Shown here: positions 36,601 to 44,113 of the stretch, one piece after another
Layout: every line of letters begins with the position of its first letter
How positions within the stretch are numbered: position 1 is the stretch's first letter
NCBI GenBank assembly: GCA_039621445.1
Contig: CP154957.1
Location: 42,689,474-42,753,473, forward strand
Origin: Euglena gracilis
Taxonomy: Eukaryota > Euglenida > Euglenophyceae > Euglenales
Reading direction: 5' to 3'
DNA: 64,000 bases
Position numbers and translations under genes: made by a program
The notes under the pieces: model-generated
Databases searched by the model: none
Told to the model about the DNA's origin: nothing
The model's input: the letters and a program-made list of their open reading frames with translations, nothing else

Positions 36601-39600
36601 CCTCCTGGGCATACCATTGCTTAGCGACCCGGGGGGGGGGGGTCACTTTCCACTCTGAAAAAGCCAGTCAGTCACTTTTTCCGAAAAAACCAGTCAGTCA
36701 CTTTACCCCCCCCCCCCCGGAGGGATCGGCCACTCTTCAGGAGGCAATGAAAATTTGCCAAAAAATCTCAAAAAACCCAAAAAATTTCCTGCGCTTTGGG
36801 CGCCAGGCCAGCCACTTCTTCATTTTAGGGCCTACCCCACCCCCCCCCCCAGAGGGAGGGGGGCTCTTGGCCAAAAAACCAGTCAGTTGCCGTAGGACAG
36901 GTGTTAATTGATGGTATGCTCCTGGGTCTGGCCAAAATCCCATGGATGCATGCCCACGGAATACATGGACGCAATGCCCACGGATACATGTACATTGCAT
37001 GCACAGCAGACCTTCTGCCCACAGACCCTCTGTTCACACCCTCAGATCAGGGGCAGGGAGATGTTCCGGTCGGCCGAAATTTTTATTCCGGTGTTTTATT
37101 CCGGTTTATTCCGGGTTATTCCGGTTTATTCCGGAATTTATTCCGGTTTATTCCGGTCAATTTCTGTCTGAATGGACTTAGGGTTTTTCGAAGCACAATT
37201 GGGCGAGGCGTTCACCTGGGCTTCAGGAATAAAGATGCATTCCTTGGTTGCCACACCCCACCAAGTGGTCACTTCGCACTTGGTGATGCAGGTCTGCACA
37301 CCACAGCAGACCCCGGCCTTCCTGGGACAAGCAAGCCGATGAAAATTTGGAGCTCGCGGTTTTCTCTTGACTCTCTGTTTTCTTCCCAAAAATTGTCCCG
37401 CTGGGTGTCTTAGGCCCAATTGTGTCTCCCTCATTTTTGAAGCCTTGACTGTGTTCCCCAGATGGTGCTGCACAGGCCAGGTGACTTTTGGCCCGTTTTG
37501 TTGCTTTTTTAGGCTCTGCAATATGTTTGTGAAGGTTTGCCTGCTGCGGTGTCTGCTTCGACGCAACGGCCATGCTAATTCTGAATTTTGAAATTTGTAT
37601 TTCTATTGCGCCGTGGCGCAATATAACTCATAAATTTTCATTCTACATGAGCGTGTTTTCTTTGACGCATATGCTGTTATTATTGCGCAAATGCGAAATG
37701 ATCCTCCATATTTAGAATTACAAAAAAAAATTAAAATTGCGCATTAATATTTAGAATTTCAATGAAAAGCATTGTGCCAAAGCGCAAAGTTTTTTATTTT
37801 TGTAATGAAAATTTTTTGCGCTATGGCGTAACTGCGCAATGGAGTTCCCTCGTTTCATTACCCAGCGCTTTGGGGTTATGCACACTGGGCCCTGGAGCCC
37901 TGTGTCCGTACACTGTAGAGGTCCAAGACGTTATGTTCGTCCCCAGGCCCTGGGGGTAGGGAGACACTAATTCGGATTGTCTCAGACCTCGGTGTTCGAT
38001 AACGTAACTTTTTTGCAAGATTGCGCGTTGGCGCAATTTTACACTTAAAAAAAAATCAGGGACAAACATTCACTAATTGCAGACCCACAAATGGGGATAA
38101 AATCCAAACAAAAAATGCATTCAATTAGGGGGGAAAACAGCCAAAAGTAAGGTGTGCTCTTGATATTCCGTGCCGACTGTGCTACACTTGCGCTCTTTTG
38201 TTGCTCTTTTGATTTTGAAACCTGAAAATATATCAAACTTCACCTTCATTGCCTTTGTGCCTTGCAGAATTTTCAAGCCATTGGCTGGCACTTTTATTCC
38301 GGTTATTCCGGTTTATTCCGGTTTATTCCGGTTATCGCTATTCTGGTTTATTCCGGTTTATTCCGGACCGGAATATCTCCCTGCCCCTGCTCAGATCCAG
38401 AGAGGGTGAAACGAACCACAAATGGCAGGGCAACTTACATTAAAATTAAGCGTAAAAGCCAAAAAATCCACAAATTGAAAGAGGTATTTCCATTCCCCAA
38501 CGCTGCCAACCAGTTACTTTTGTTTAATGATGGCTTATGTGGTTGCCACACATTCATTTGTCAGACCTCGGGGCCCCACCTGGCTTCATCAAAACCCCCT
38601 ATCCCTATGAGGCCAAGAACGTCGATGGTACTGCTTCAATATTTCTCAAATATTGAACCAAATATTTCTCAATCAAACATGGGTATGTTGCACAGCCCAG
38701 GGTTTTCTCAAGTCGGAGGGGACCCCACCCCCTGGGTGGGCTCCAGCCAAGCACCTTTTTTTCCACCCAGCACCTCCCAGCTGGGTTGCAGACCCCCCCC
38801 CCCCCGGGGTCCGCTGAAATAAAGTTCGGACCGAAACATCATCGGCGCAAAGCGCCAAAATTTTTGGGGAAACGGGGCTAAAAATGACCGAAAATGGCCT
38901 TTTTGGGTGGTTTTTGGGATTTTTCCACCTGACTCTGGCTGAAAAAATGCTAACCCAGCTGGAGTTGGGCTTTTTGGGGGGGCATTTTTGGGGCACCCGC
39001 CAGGTCCAGCTTCCCCCCGTACTTTTTCCATTGGGCCGTAAAGGGTCCTGGGGACAGGAATAGCTTGGGGGAGCATGGTAATTTTGCGCATTTTCTCCAA
39101 AAATGTGCATTTTTCGCTTTTGTATGTTCTTTTTTGCGCCAGCACGGCATTCCCCTCCCATGTCCCCATGACCCCCCCCCCCCCGGGAGCACCCTCTTCC
39201 TGTGACCCCCACCATATGCGTGCTTTAGAGAAAATGTGTGCTTTTGACACACGCTGTTTTAGCACAAAAGCCGGTCACAAAGGGCAGCAAGCGTTCATGT
39301 GATGATCAACTGTTGCAGCTGCCACAAGATGAGGACTTCCTCCCCTTCCCGAAAATACCCCCCCCTCATGCTTTGGCAGTCCAAGGTAGCCAGATCCCCC
39401 ATCCTGGACGGTGCCAGTTTGGGGGGGGGGGTCGGTGGGGGGACGCACCATGGCGCACTGTGGCGCGAGGGGAGGAGGGGGCAAATGCCTTCAACAAACG
39501 GCGTGCCCAGCCTGTTTTAGTTGCATTGTGTAAACAAACAAAACCTCTCAAAATGAAAAGCCACTTTCCAATTCTCGTCCGATTTGTTGCTTAAAGCACG

Positions 39601-40658
39601 CAGTCGGAGGTGCGAGTTCTTGACGATGCTCAAATTGTATGCACAAGATTCCTGTCTCGAGACATTGTTTCGGGGAGGTGTACGGGTGGGCGGTGTAGGT
39701 GGTCCCTGTCTCGAGACATTGCAACAAGAAAGCGTACGGGCAAACAATGTAAATGAATTTGAGTCGACCCTGGCGGGGGGGGGGCTGCCTTGTGGGGGCT
39801 ATGGCAGGGGTTAACTTAAGGACCCTGGGGGTCCTGCAGGCCGGCTGGAAAAGGTGCTTGTTGGGAAAAAGTGCTGGCTGGACCCCCCCGGGGGTCCAAG
39901 GAGATCGTCGAACCCTAGGTCCCCCAAACACCCCAAAAGATGGTATTTTTTGGCTTTTTTTGGATGTTTGCAAAGAATGAAATTCAAGCACATTTTTGAA
40001 AACATCAAAAAAAACGTCCATTTTGGACCACTTTTTTATAAAAAGTGCTTTGCCAGCCAGCCATCCCCGTCCAGGAAGGGGGGATGCTGTGCAAAATGTG
40101 AAAAAGCACAACAAAGCACAAAATGCAACAATCCCTCAAAAATTTGAAATCATGTGGAAATACGAGTACAAAAAAAGCACAAACATGCAAAGACCGGCAA
40201 AATACCAGTATGCTGAAACAATTTAAAAAAAATACACCAAAAACTGGCAAAGAATGCACAAAAATGCAGATATTTGGAGCACAAAAAAAATGTGAGAAAA
40301 TGTGCTGTGATCCAGAAGCATAGCCTCGCACTTCACCTTTTGTCAACTTTTTTGACATTCAAAAAAACATCATTTGATGATAATCTCTGGAAATGAAATG
40401 CTTGAAGTCATTCATTTCCCAGCAAATCCTCAGACACAGGCGAACCTCGATTGCATAATGCAACACTGACGCAGCTGGAGATATCTTCAGATCCTCTGTC
40501 TCAGTAATTGTGGGTGTCAGCCAGCCTTCCTTCGAGTTCCAAGGACACCGCAGCATGTGGTTTGTGAGAATCTTCCCAAAAACTAACTTGTCTGGCTGCG
40601 GAGAAATCAGGAAAGGTTCGTTGATGAACATAAATTGTGATAACCCACCAAACTTCAA
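13101..40658 (-). CDS. BCAT: Branched-chain amino acid aminotransferase, split over ten exons
   Basis: PLP enzyme (fold type IV) that swaps the amino group between Leu/Ile/Val and 2-oxoglutarate. Exons, minus strand: 40595-40446, 31795-31685, 30246-30185, 29968-29911, 25333-25173, 21826-21693, 20756-20668, 14814-14746, 14688-14622 and 13228-13101. They join without a frame break into 342 codons, or 363 if translation starts at the in-frame Met at 40658, close to the usual 350-400. Family landmarks in order: [59 protein letters not shown] with the PLP lysine in [34 protein letters not shown] and NHPWSIVV. All nine introns are GT-AG. No targeting peptide is evident; an upstream exon cannot be excluded. 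No broken exon was found, so the gene is probably functional. Confidence 0.93.
13735..14100. repeat. Interspersed repeat, copy 2 (GGCTGCTGGCTGG family), in BCAT intron 9
   Basis: GGCTGGCTGGAAAAAGGCTG at 13762 and again from about 14036, both in the same orientation, with AAATTTGCCCTGGCCAGCCC between them. Same family as 12,470 and 15,100. Confidence 0.75.
14622..14688 (-). CDS. BCAT: BCAT exon 9
   Basis: Acceptor CCCACAG, donor GAG|GTTTGC. Encodes [20 protein letters not shown] plus YR and the first base of Gly. FGTGTAA is the conserved glycine loop of BCATs. Confidence 0.95.
14746..14814 (-). CDS. BCAT: BCAT exon 8
   Basis: Acceptor TTTTGCAG, donor CGG|GTGTGT. 23 codons, [15 protein letters not shown] through EAHQEGR, phase 0 at both ends. 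Separated from exon 9 by a 57-bp intron (14689-14745), far shorter than the other eight. Confidence 0.93.
15100..15450. repeat. Interspersed repeat, copy 3 (GGCTGCTGGCTGG family), in BCAT intron 7
   Basis: Contains CCAAAATTTGCCCTGGCC and GGGGCTGGAAAAAGACTACTGGC at its end; same family as 12,470 and 13,735. Confidence 0.7.
15498..15555. repeat. Decamer array (GGTGGGATCC)n
   Basis: Five to six units of the 10-bp repeat with point variants. The same decamer forms arrays at 16438-16481 and 16505-16562. Confidence 0.9.
16438..16562. repeat. Decamer array (GGTGGGATCC)n, two blocks
   Basis: Blocks 16438-16481 and 16505-16562, same orientation as 15498-15555. Followed by an AAGGTTGCTGGCTGGCTGG phrase of the interspersed repeat family. 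Confidence 0.9.
16911..16990. repeat. Decamer array (CATTTTCGGC)n
   Basis: Eight units with an exact 10-bp period. The same decamer occurs in direct orientation at 18008-18067 and 18093-18125. Confidence 0.95.
17190..17400. repeat. 18-bp minisatellite
   Basis: About eleven units of an 18-bp repeat reading roughly CATCTTGTCCAGCATCTG. It is open in two plus frames because 18 is a multiple of three. Nothing supports a real protein, and it lies in a BCAT intron on the non-coding strand. Confidence 0.85.
18008..18125. repeat. Decamer array (CATTTTCGGC)n, second site
   Basis: Six units, then a 25-bp interruption containing GACTCCCACCTATAG, then three more units. Confidence 0.9.
18712..20053 (+). 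mobile_element. Family H copy A, left terminus and foldback
   Basis: Begins CTTAGGCGGCCTAACTCGCA, the family H terminus, and runs parallel to 27175-28320 of the complete copy. Positions 19020-19150 and 19310-19460 form an inverted repeat whose arms contain TTGCGC-CAAA-GCGCAA and TTGCGC-TTTG-GCGCAA micro-hairpins. The last 735 bp (19317-20053) are duplicated at 22862-23597. After 20053 similarity to the other copies stops, and no right terminus is found. Confidence 0.75.
20668..20756 (-). CDS. BCAT: BCAT exon 7
   Basis: Acceptor CTTACAG, donor GAG|GTGTGC. Begins with two bases completing Gly, then [23 protein letters not shown] and LQLLRE. LPGVTR is a BCAT signature. Confidence 0.95.
21054..21420. 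other. BCAT intron 6 interior, unassigned frames
   Basis: Frames are open on both strands (98 codons minus, 114 codons plus) but neither matches the aminotransferase or anything else I know, and they sit between exons 6 and 7. Confidence 0.4.
21451..21690. repeat. (CA)n microsatellite ending at the exon 6 donor
   Basis: (CA)n blocks at 21451-21474 and 21571-21690. Read on the coding (minus) strand they are (GT)n, and they start at the 5' splice site of BCAT intron 6. Confidence 0.95.
21693..21826 (-). CDS. BCAT: BCAT exon 6
   Basis: Acceptor CACTGCAG; the first base completes Ser of GSNYGP. Encodes [35 protein letters not shown] and one base of Gly. Donor CTG|GTGTGT. Confidence 0.95.
22440..22850. 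other. G/C-run repeat DNA in BCAT intron 5
   Basis: Holds an inverted CTCTGGCGCCGCGCGCCGGAG hairpin region at 22560-22585, GGCTAGCC palindromes and several C9-C12 and G9-G17 runs. No gene seen. Confidence 0.6.
22862..23597 (+). repeat. Family H internal segment, copy B
   Basis: Nearly identical over 735 bp to 19317-20053. The left flank (22,375-22,410) retains a weaker family H phrase (CTACTCTCGGTCACGCTGCG), so copy B is a longer H copy broken by a G/C-run insertion. Confidence 0.85.
23709..23732. repeat. 24-base poly(G) run
   Basis: The longest uninterrupted G run in the window; likely to form G-quadruplexes. Confidence 0.95.
23860..24162. mobile_element. hAT-like miniature element, subfamily B
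   Basis: Starts CAGGCTGTTTTTTC and ends ACTAAAATACGGCCTG (imperfect inverted ends), flanked by a perfect 8-bp direct repeat TGTGGGGG (23852-23859 and 24163-24170). An 8-bp target duplication with CAG...CTG ends is characteristic of hAT transposons. No transposase inside; same family as 45306-45578. Confidence 0.85.
24421..25003. mobile_element. Possible third subfamily-B-like element
   Basis: CAGGCCTAACTGCC at the left and TTCTGGCCTG at the right are weak inverted ends. The 8-bp flanks agree at only about five positions. It contains GGCGCC-TTCG-GCGCC hairpin and GTGCCTTGG...TGCCCAGGCA phrases like those of the certain copies. Confidence 0.3.
25173..25333 (-). CDS. BCAT: BCAT exon 5 (PLP lysine)
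   Basis: Acceptor TTGACAG, donor CAG|GTCTTT. Encodes [20 protein letters not shown] then [26 protein letters not shown] and QFKLG. The Lys of FKLG aligns with the PLP-binding lysine of BCATs. Confidence 0.95.
25440..25557. repeat. Polypurine (GAAAGAAGGAAA)n tract
   Basis: About 115 bases almost entirely A and G, in BCAT intron 4. Confidence 0.9.
25610..27097. mobile_element. hAT-like element with subterminal TATCCGTAGT arrays
   Basis: Inverted ends CAGGGATTTGTGCTTATCC (25610 inward; complement ends at 27097). Just inside each end is an array of the decamer TATCCGTAGT (25647-25983, broken by a nested element, and 26936-27074), both in the same orientation although the termini are inverted. 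CAGGG ends suggest hAT, but the flanks (CAGAGGAG / AGAGAAAG) are not a clean 8-bp duplication. The interior has plus frames 26027-26239 and 26200-26403 that I do not recognise. Lies wholly in BCAT intron 4. Confidence 0.7.
25677..25946. mobile_element. hAT-like miniature element, subfamily A, nested
   Basis: Perfect 16-bp inverted ends CAGGCTTCTTTTTAAG, flanked by the 8-bp repeat TATCCGTA. That octamer is also part of the host array, so the duplication is expected in any case. The interior has the GCTTCGCGCC hairpin followed by AAAAGGTATACCCAGCGCCT, shared with 48438-48800. Confidence 0.85.
28792..29180. mobile_element. Foldback element nested in family H copy C
   Basis: Arms of about 85-105 bp: 28792-28875 against 29077-29180. 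About 48 inner bases are nearly perfect (TGCAAGCTAAAACAGAAGCC... against its complement). Each arm itself contains TTGCGCTTAAGCGCAA-type hairpins, with one extra hairpin in the right arm. The loop holds two more hairpins (28944, 29044). Confidence 0.85.
29381..29677 (+). CDS. Unidentified frame conserved between family H copies
   Basis: The phrase [14 protein letters not shown] and its surroundings recur, read on the minus strand, at 37,566-37,400 as [14 protein letters not shown]. About 30 codons stay similar. Another frame is conserved as well, so shared ancestry of the DNA may be the whole explanation. I recognise no domain. Confidence 0.25.
   Translation: MCRVHPLDASAIKLFTDISQSQKTTTKRANCHLDCVAPSGEHCQGFKNEGLATGVLAHFWENSRVSAVKPRVLDLFQNGAQAEKHQNWACSLGSNIGK
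29911..29968 (-). CDS. BCAT: BCAT exon 4
   Basis: Acceptor TTCCTCAG; the first base completes Trp (TG|G). Encodes [19 protein letters not shown]; donor CAT|GTATGG, the only donor without G as last exon base. SLYIRPT is a core BCAT motif. Confidence 0.93.
30185..30246 (-). CDS. BCAT: BCAT exon 3
   Basis: Acceptor TTTTTTCCAG, donor TTG|GTGTGT. Encodes [20 protein letters not shown] and two bases of Trp. Confidence 0.93.
31070..31402. mobile_element. ACCATGCCCCCC inverted-end element, in BCAT intron 2
   Basis: Left ACCATGCCCCCCTGAGC, right GGGGGGCATGG. The right 95 bp (CATTGGCCGTAAAGGGTCC, GGGGACGGGAATGGCT) recurs at 38,995-39,086. No target duplication seen. Confidence 0.45.
31685..31795 (-). 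CDS. BCAT: BCAT exon 2
   Basis: Acceptor TTTGGTGCAG, donor CCG|GTGTGC. 37 codons in phase 0: [23 protein letters not shown], ending [13 protein letters not shown] and RLFRPDMN are signature BCAT motifs. Confidence 0.96.
32160..32865. repeat. Tandem repeat of about 204 bp
   Basis: Units start at 32311, 32515 and 32721 (CCCGTGCAGGG, CCCGTACGGGG, CCCGGACGGGT), followed in each by CCCCAAAAGGGGTT and ACGGATGGGGAACTGCAC. A more diverged unit precedes them. Both strands stay open across it, with no protein identity. Confidence 0.85.
32870..33200. repeat. Very GC-rich GCCGGGCC low-complexity block
   Basis: About 330 bases made of overlapping GCCGGGCCG/GGCCGCCGG phrases, open in all frames. Not coding on any evidence I can see. 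Confidence 0.8.
33340..33475. repeat. (CATA)n / (CATG)n microsatellite
   Basis: CATACATACA tracts with a central CATG run (33405-33423), in BCAT intron 1. Confidence 0.9.
33480..36390. other. BCAT intron 1, no gene seen
   Basis: Holds short repeat fragments: CAGACTTCTTTTTACCAACC at 33,858 and CAGACTTCTTTTTAAG at 34,547 resemble half-ends of the hAT-like miniature elements; a (TATG)n stretch lies at 35,170-35,225; GTGCAACAGTTTTGGG-type repeats lie at 35,790-35,935. Confidence 0.5.
36400..36640 (+). pseudogene. DIRS tyrosine recombinase fragment
   Basis: Plus-strand frames give QVTDTLIQ, then [15 protein letters not shown], matching QVADALIQ and LWNQNLEKYGAFWDP of the 9-10 kb copy. It is interrupted by stops and cut off at a poly(G) run near 36,632. 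Confidence 0.65.
36650..36905. repeat. CAGTCAGTCACTTT repeat unit
   Basis: AACCAGTCAGTCACTTT phrases at 36,664, 36,689 and 36,878 around C- and G-runs. Related phrases occur at 58,540-58,770 and 20,400-20,440. Confidence 0.5.
37048..38389. mobile_element. hAT-like element with subterminal TTTATTCCGG arrays
   Basis: Inverted ends CAGGGGCAGGGAGAT(G/A)TTCC, flanked by CTCAGAT on both sides (37041-37047 and 38390-38396). The repeat is eight bases if the terminal C is counted with it. Arrays of the decamer TTTATTCCGG lie at 37082-37157 and 38292-38366, both in the same orientation. The interior (37,200-38,050) is a rearranged, inverted, internally deleted family H copy. The architecture matches 25610-27097 although the sequences differ. 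Confidence 0.8.
37350..38050 (-). repeat. Family H copy D, inverted and internally deleted
   Basis: On the minus strand 38,040-37,830 matches 27,220-27,430 of copy C (dispersed phrases such as CCAGGGACTGGGGACGA and GATGAAACGAGGG), and 37,570-37,400 matches 29,405-29,560. TTGCGC-type hairpins survive at 37,607-37,622 and 38,020-38,037. Confidence 0.65.
38400..40440. other. BCAT intron 1, 5' part: repeats, no gene seen
   Basis: Contains a GGCGCAAAGCGCC hairpin (38,844), the GGCCGTAAAGGGTCC repeat (39,030), two copies of the palindrome TGTCTCGAGACA (39,652 and 39,707) and a GGCTGGAAAAGGTGCTTG phrase (39,841) of the interspersed repeat family. Confidence 0.55.
40446..40595 (-). CDS. BCAT: BCAT exon 1 or 2 (N-terminal)
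   Basis: Donor GAG|GTTCGC. Encodes [26 protein letters not shown], and [12 protein letters not shown], which joins exactly to CFEGMKAY. A possible acceptor TTCTCCGCAG ends at 40596. The frame is also open back to Met 40658 (MKFGGLSQF...), which would make this the first exon. The sequence does not decide between the two. Confidence 0.93.
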
Positions 40659-40719
40659 AGTTCAAAGGGGAACGAGAGTGCAACGACAATTTCCCATCTA
40701 AAGAATAAACTGAGCACCC

Positions 40720-41560
40720 TCACCCCCCATTCCCTCCCCAATAGCATATTGGCCTCCAAAAAAAGCACCAAATTTTCCGGTATGAACTGACTCCCACCCC
40801 AGGAACTTGATCCCCTGTGGTCTGCCGCATCTGTTGATACCCTATATTAACCCTAATTTGCGAGCTCGAGTTACCCAAATTTGACTTGGCCCAAATCCAA
40901 AAAAAAGGTCCATAAAACAAAGTCTACTGCCAGCCCAAACTGCCCAAGGCCACCAATTTGTCCAAAAAAACCAATAGAAGAATTCAAGCCCGCACAACGA
41001 CCTATTCAACAATACTGGCTATCCCAATAACTCCTCGGCTCAAAGATATGCCCAAAATCCGCAGCCTCATTTTCGATGTTTTTGGTCTGGTTTGGCAAAA
41101 AAAACCCACAAATTTCAAAAATATCTCAAAAACGAAGCAAAATCAAAGAAAATGTTTTATGACGCCCTATCTAACTGAATTTTTTCCCGTAATTCCCCAC
41201 TTGGCCCGAGAAACGGCCATTTCTTGTGTCCATTTTGGGGGCCCAGAAAATCAACAAATACCAAAATACCTCAAAAACTGAAGCAAACTCAAGCAAAATG
41301 TCCGGAGCCCACTATGGGAGGGTGTCCCCATGACCCCCCCAGTGCCCCCCCCCTGTGACCCCCCCCTGTGACCTGGGTTTGAGACCCCAAAAATGAACTT
41401 GAAGCGGTTGATTATCCCCAAAAATTACCGAAGTGTGAGAAATGAAGGGGAGGGGTACTCGACCCCCCTGATTGTCCCTCCCCCCAAAAATGACTGATGC
41501 GGGTCACAAAAAATGATTCATCGACCCAAAAATGATCTCAAAACAATTTGAGTTTCTTCC
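40720..41560. other. Upstream of BCAT: degenerate repeats, no gene seen
   Basis: Two or three copies of a loose unit (CCTATCTAACTG...CCCGTAATTCCCC...GGCCCGAG) at 40,840-40,900, 41,000-41,060 and 41,160-41,230; related sequence occurs at 18,400-18,560 and 46,410-46,500. BCAT promoter elements could not be picked out. Confidence 0.45.
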
Positions 41561-41639
41561 AATGTTGTTTCATTGATCCATCGCTCTCCCAACACAAAAG
41601 CCAAAAAAAAGTCATTTCACAGTTTTTTTAAAAACAGGG

Positions 41640-42990
41640 CTGGAATCAGGGTTTCTTTAAAGACCAGGGGGGGGGGGGAGGGTCCCTCCCCACCGGGTCC
41701 CGGTCTGGGCCTGGGGGGGGGGGGTCCTGGGGGGGTGCGTACCTGGGGTACAACCCCCCCAGTACCTGTTGTACCTGTACAGGTCCTGGGGGGGGTACAC
41801 GCAGGTACTGGGGGGGGGGGTACGTACCCCCCCACACCGGCGCTGGCAAGGCCCATGTCTAAATAGGTACGTACCCCCCCCAGTACCTGTTGTACCTGTG
41901 CAGGTACACGCAGGTCCTGGGGGGGTACACGCAGGTCCTGGGGGAGGGTACAAGCAGGTCCTGGGGGGTACGTACCCCCCACACCGGGGCCGACAAGGCC
42001 CATGTCTAAATAGGTACGTACCCACCCCAGTACCTGTTGTACCTGTCCAGGTCCTGGGGGGGTGCACGCAGGTCCTGGGGGGGGGCACACGGAGGTCCTG
42101 GGGGGGTACATACCCCCCACACCGGCGCCGACAAGGCCTATGTCTAAACAGGTACGTACCCCCCCCAGTACCTGTTGTACCTATACAGGTACACGCAGGT
42201 CCTGGGGGGGATACACAATTGTTGGAGGGAACAAAATCCCTTGTGTTTCCAGTCGTTTTGGGGGCCAAATCCCTTCTGTTTCCAAGTCGTTTTGGGGGGG
42301 GCAAATCCCCTTTGTTGCTCAATTGTTGGAGGGCCCCAAAATAACAAAATCCCTTGTGTTGCCAAGTCGTTTTGGGGGGCAAATCCCTTCTGTTTCCAAG
42401 TTGTTTTGGGGGACAAATCCCTTTTGTTGTCCAACTGCTCGAGGGCCCCAAAATATCAAAATCCCTTGTGTTTCCAAGTCGTTTTGGGGGGCTAATCCCC
42501 TTTGTTGCTCAATTGTTGGAGGGCCCCCAAAATAACAAAATCCCTTGTGTTGCCAAGTCGTTTTGGGGGGCAAATCCCCCAAGTCATTTTGGGGGGCAAA
42601 TCCCTTTTGTTGCACAATTGTTGGAGGGCCCCAAAATAACAAAATGCCTTGTGTTGCCAAGTCGTTTTGGGGGGCAAATCCCTTCTGTTTCCAAGTCGTT
42701 TTGGGGGACAAATCCCTTTGTTGTCCAACTGCTCGAGGGCTCCAAACAGCAAAATTCCTTGTGTTACCATGTCTTATTGTTGTGTACCTGTGCCTGTACA
42801 GGTACACGCAGGTCCTGGGGGGTACGTACCAGGTACGTACCCCCCCAGTACCTATCGTGTACCTGCTTGTACCTGCACAGGTACACGCAGGTCCTGGGGG
42901 GGTACGTACCTGTTTAGACATAGGCCTTGTCGGCGCCGGTGTGGTGGGGGTTGTACCTGGTACGTACCCCCCCCCAGGTCGACAGAAATA
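41640..42990. repeat. Foldback satellite: inverted outer arrays around a direct inner array
   Basis: The outer unit, about 140-147 bp, contains CACACCGGCGC...GGCCCATGTCTAAATAGG, the palindrome GGTACGTACC and ACCTGTACAGGT. It starts at 41833, 41980 and 42118, and appears inverted at 42,780-42,970. Between them, 42,230-42,770 is a direct array of 36-45 bp units around CCAAGTCGTTTTGGGGGGC. All frames are open through it, giving long but meaningless ORFs. Confidence 0.85.
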
Positions 42991-43260
42991 GCCAATGAAC
43001 TGCATTGCCCCCTCCCTTTTTCGAAGGACTTTTGACTATAGGTCGGGCCGACCTGGTCGGCCAGACCTGTTTGTTCTTCCGACCAATTGGAGGTCGGACC
43101 GGCCATATGGTCGGTAGAAGCGACCTCCATGATTTTCCATTTCAGAAGCATACAAACCCTTGGCCAAACCCTGTGGAACACACAGAGGAGCTATGCAACC
43201 TACCATACACCTAAGTTTATCAGGGTGCGCATTGCGGCCAGAAAATAGGTTTTAACCCAA

Positions 43261-43614
43261 TACCATGCCCCCCCTTACTGTTCCCGTCCTGTGGCCCCCT
43301 TTTGGGTCCATGGGAACAGTAAGGGCCCCTTCCTGTTCCCATGGGCCATGAACCAACCGACCAAGTTAGACCCAAAAGGCCACCTGAAATGCCAGCATGA
43401 AGCTTTTTGGGTTCACATGCTTGAAAATTGCACCTCAACAACATCCATTTTCGCATTGGTTTGGACTTTGATAAGGTTGAGAGCAGCTAAAACCGACCAA
43501 AAAATTCACTTTTTCTTTCTTGTTCTAAGAATCCTTTGCAGAAAGTGCCCTGACACTGTTCCCGTCCCCCCCATGGGAACAGTAAGGGGGGGAACAGTAA
43601 GGGGGGGCATGGTA
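43261..43614. mobile_element. TACCATGCCCCCC inverted-end element
   Basis: Left TACCATGCCCCCCCTTACTG, right its complement, ending GGGCATGGTA; CTTACTGTTCCC is repeated inside both ends. About 135 bp of the interior (43,427-43,560) recurs at 57,172-57,310. No target duplication seen. Confidence 0.6.
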
Positions 43615-44113
43615 TGTTGTGCATCAACTCAAACTTGCCTTCTTGCCTTTGAGGGAGTTTTTACAAGATGGGCCGACTCGGGCGTGAAGCCAGTGTCTGG
43701 GAGATATCTCAGGGCAAATAAACTGAACGTAATAAATGGTCGAAAAATCCGTGTGAATGGAGAAGAGCCAAAAAAAAAAAACTGGGCTGGGGGCGGCGCA
43801 TTGATGGCAATGGTTGTAACCTGGCCCTTCATTACAGCTGACGCCCGTATTCTTGAGTCAAGAATGACAAAATCTTTGAGATGAATTGAACTCGATTCTT
43901 GAAAATGACAAGAGCTTTGGATTTTTTTGACAAAATTTTAGGAAAATTTTGACCGATTCCAGAAATATTTTGACAAAACTTTTGGAGCGTTCTGGACAAA
44001 ACCTTTGATCCATTGTGGGCGCGATTTTTGGGCATCTGATTTTTCTGGGGGGGGGGGGGCATTTGTCACTGGTGGAATGGCAGGAAGAGTCACGTTCATT
44101 GTGCTACAGGATG

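Noticed and set aside
41617-43005. ORFs of 150-260 codons on both strands
   Set aside because: They follow the satellite units in every frame; no domain, and peptide repeats simply mirror the DNA repeat.
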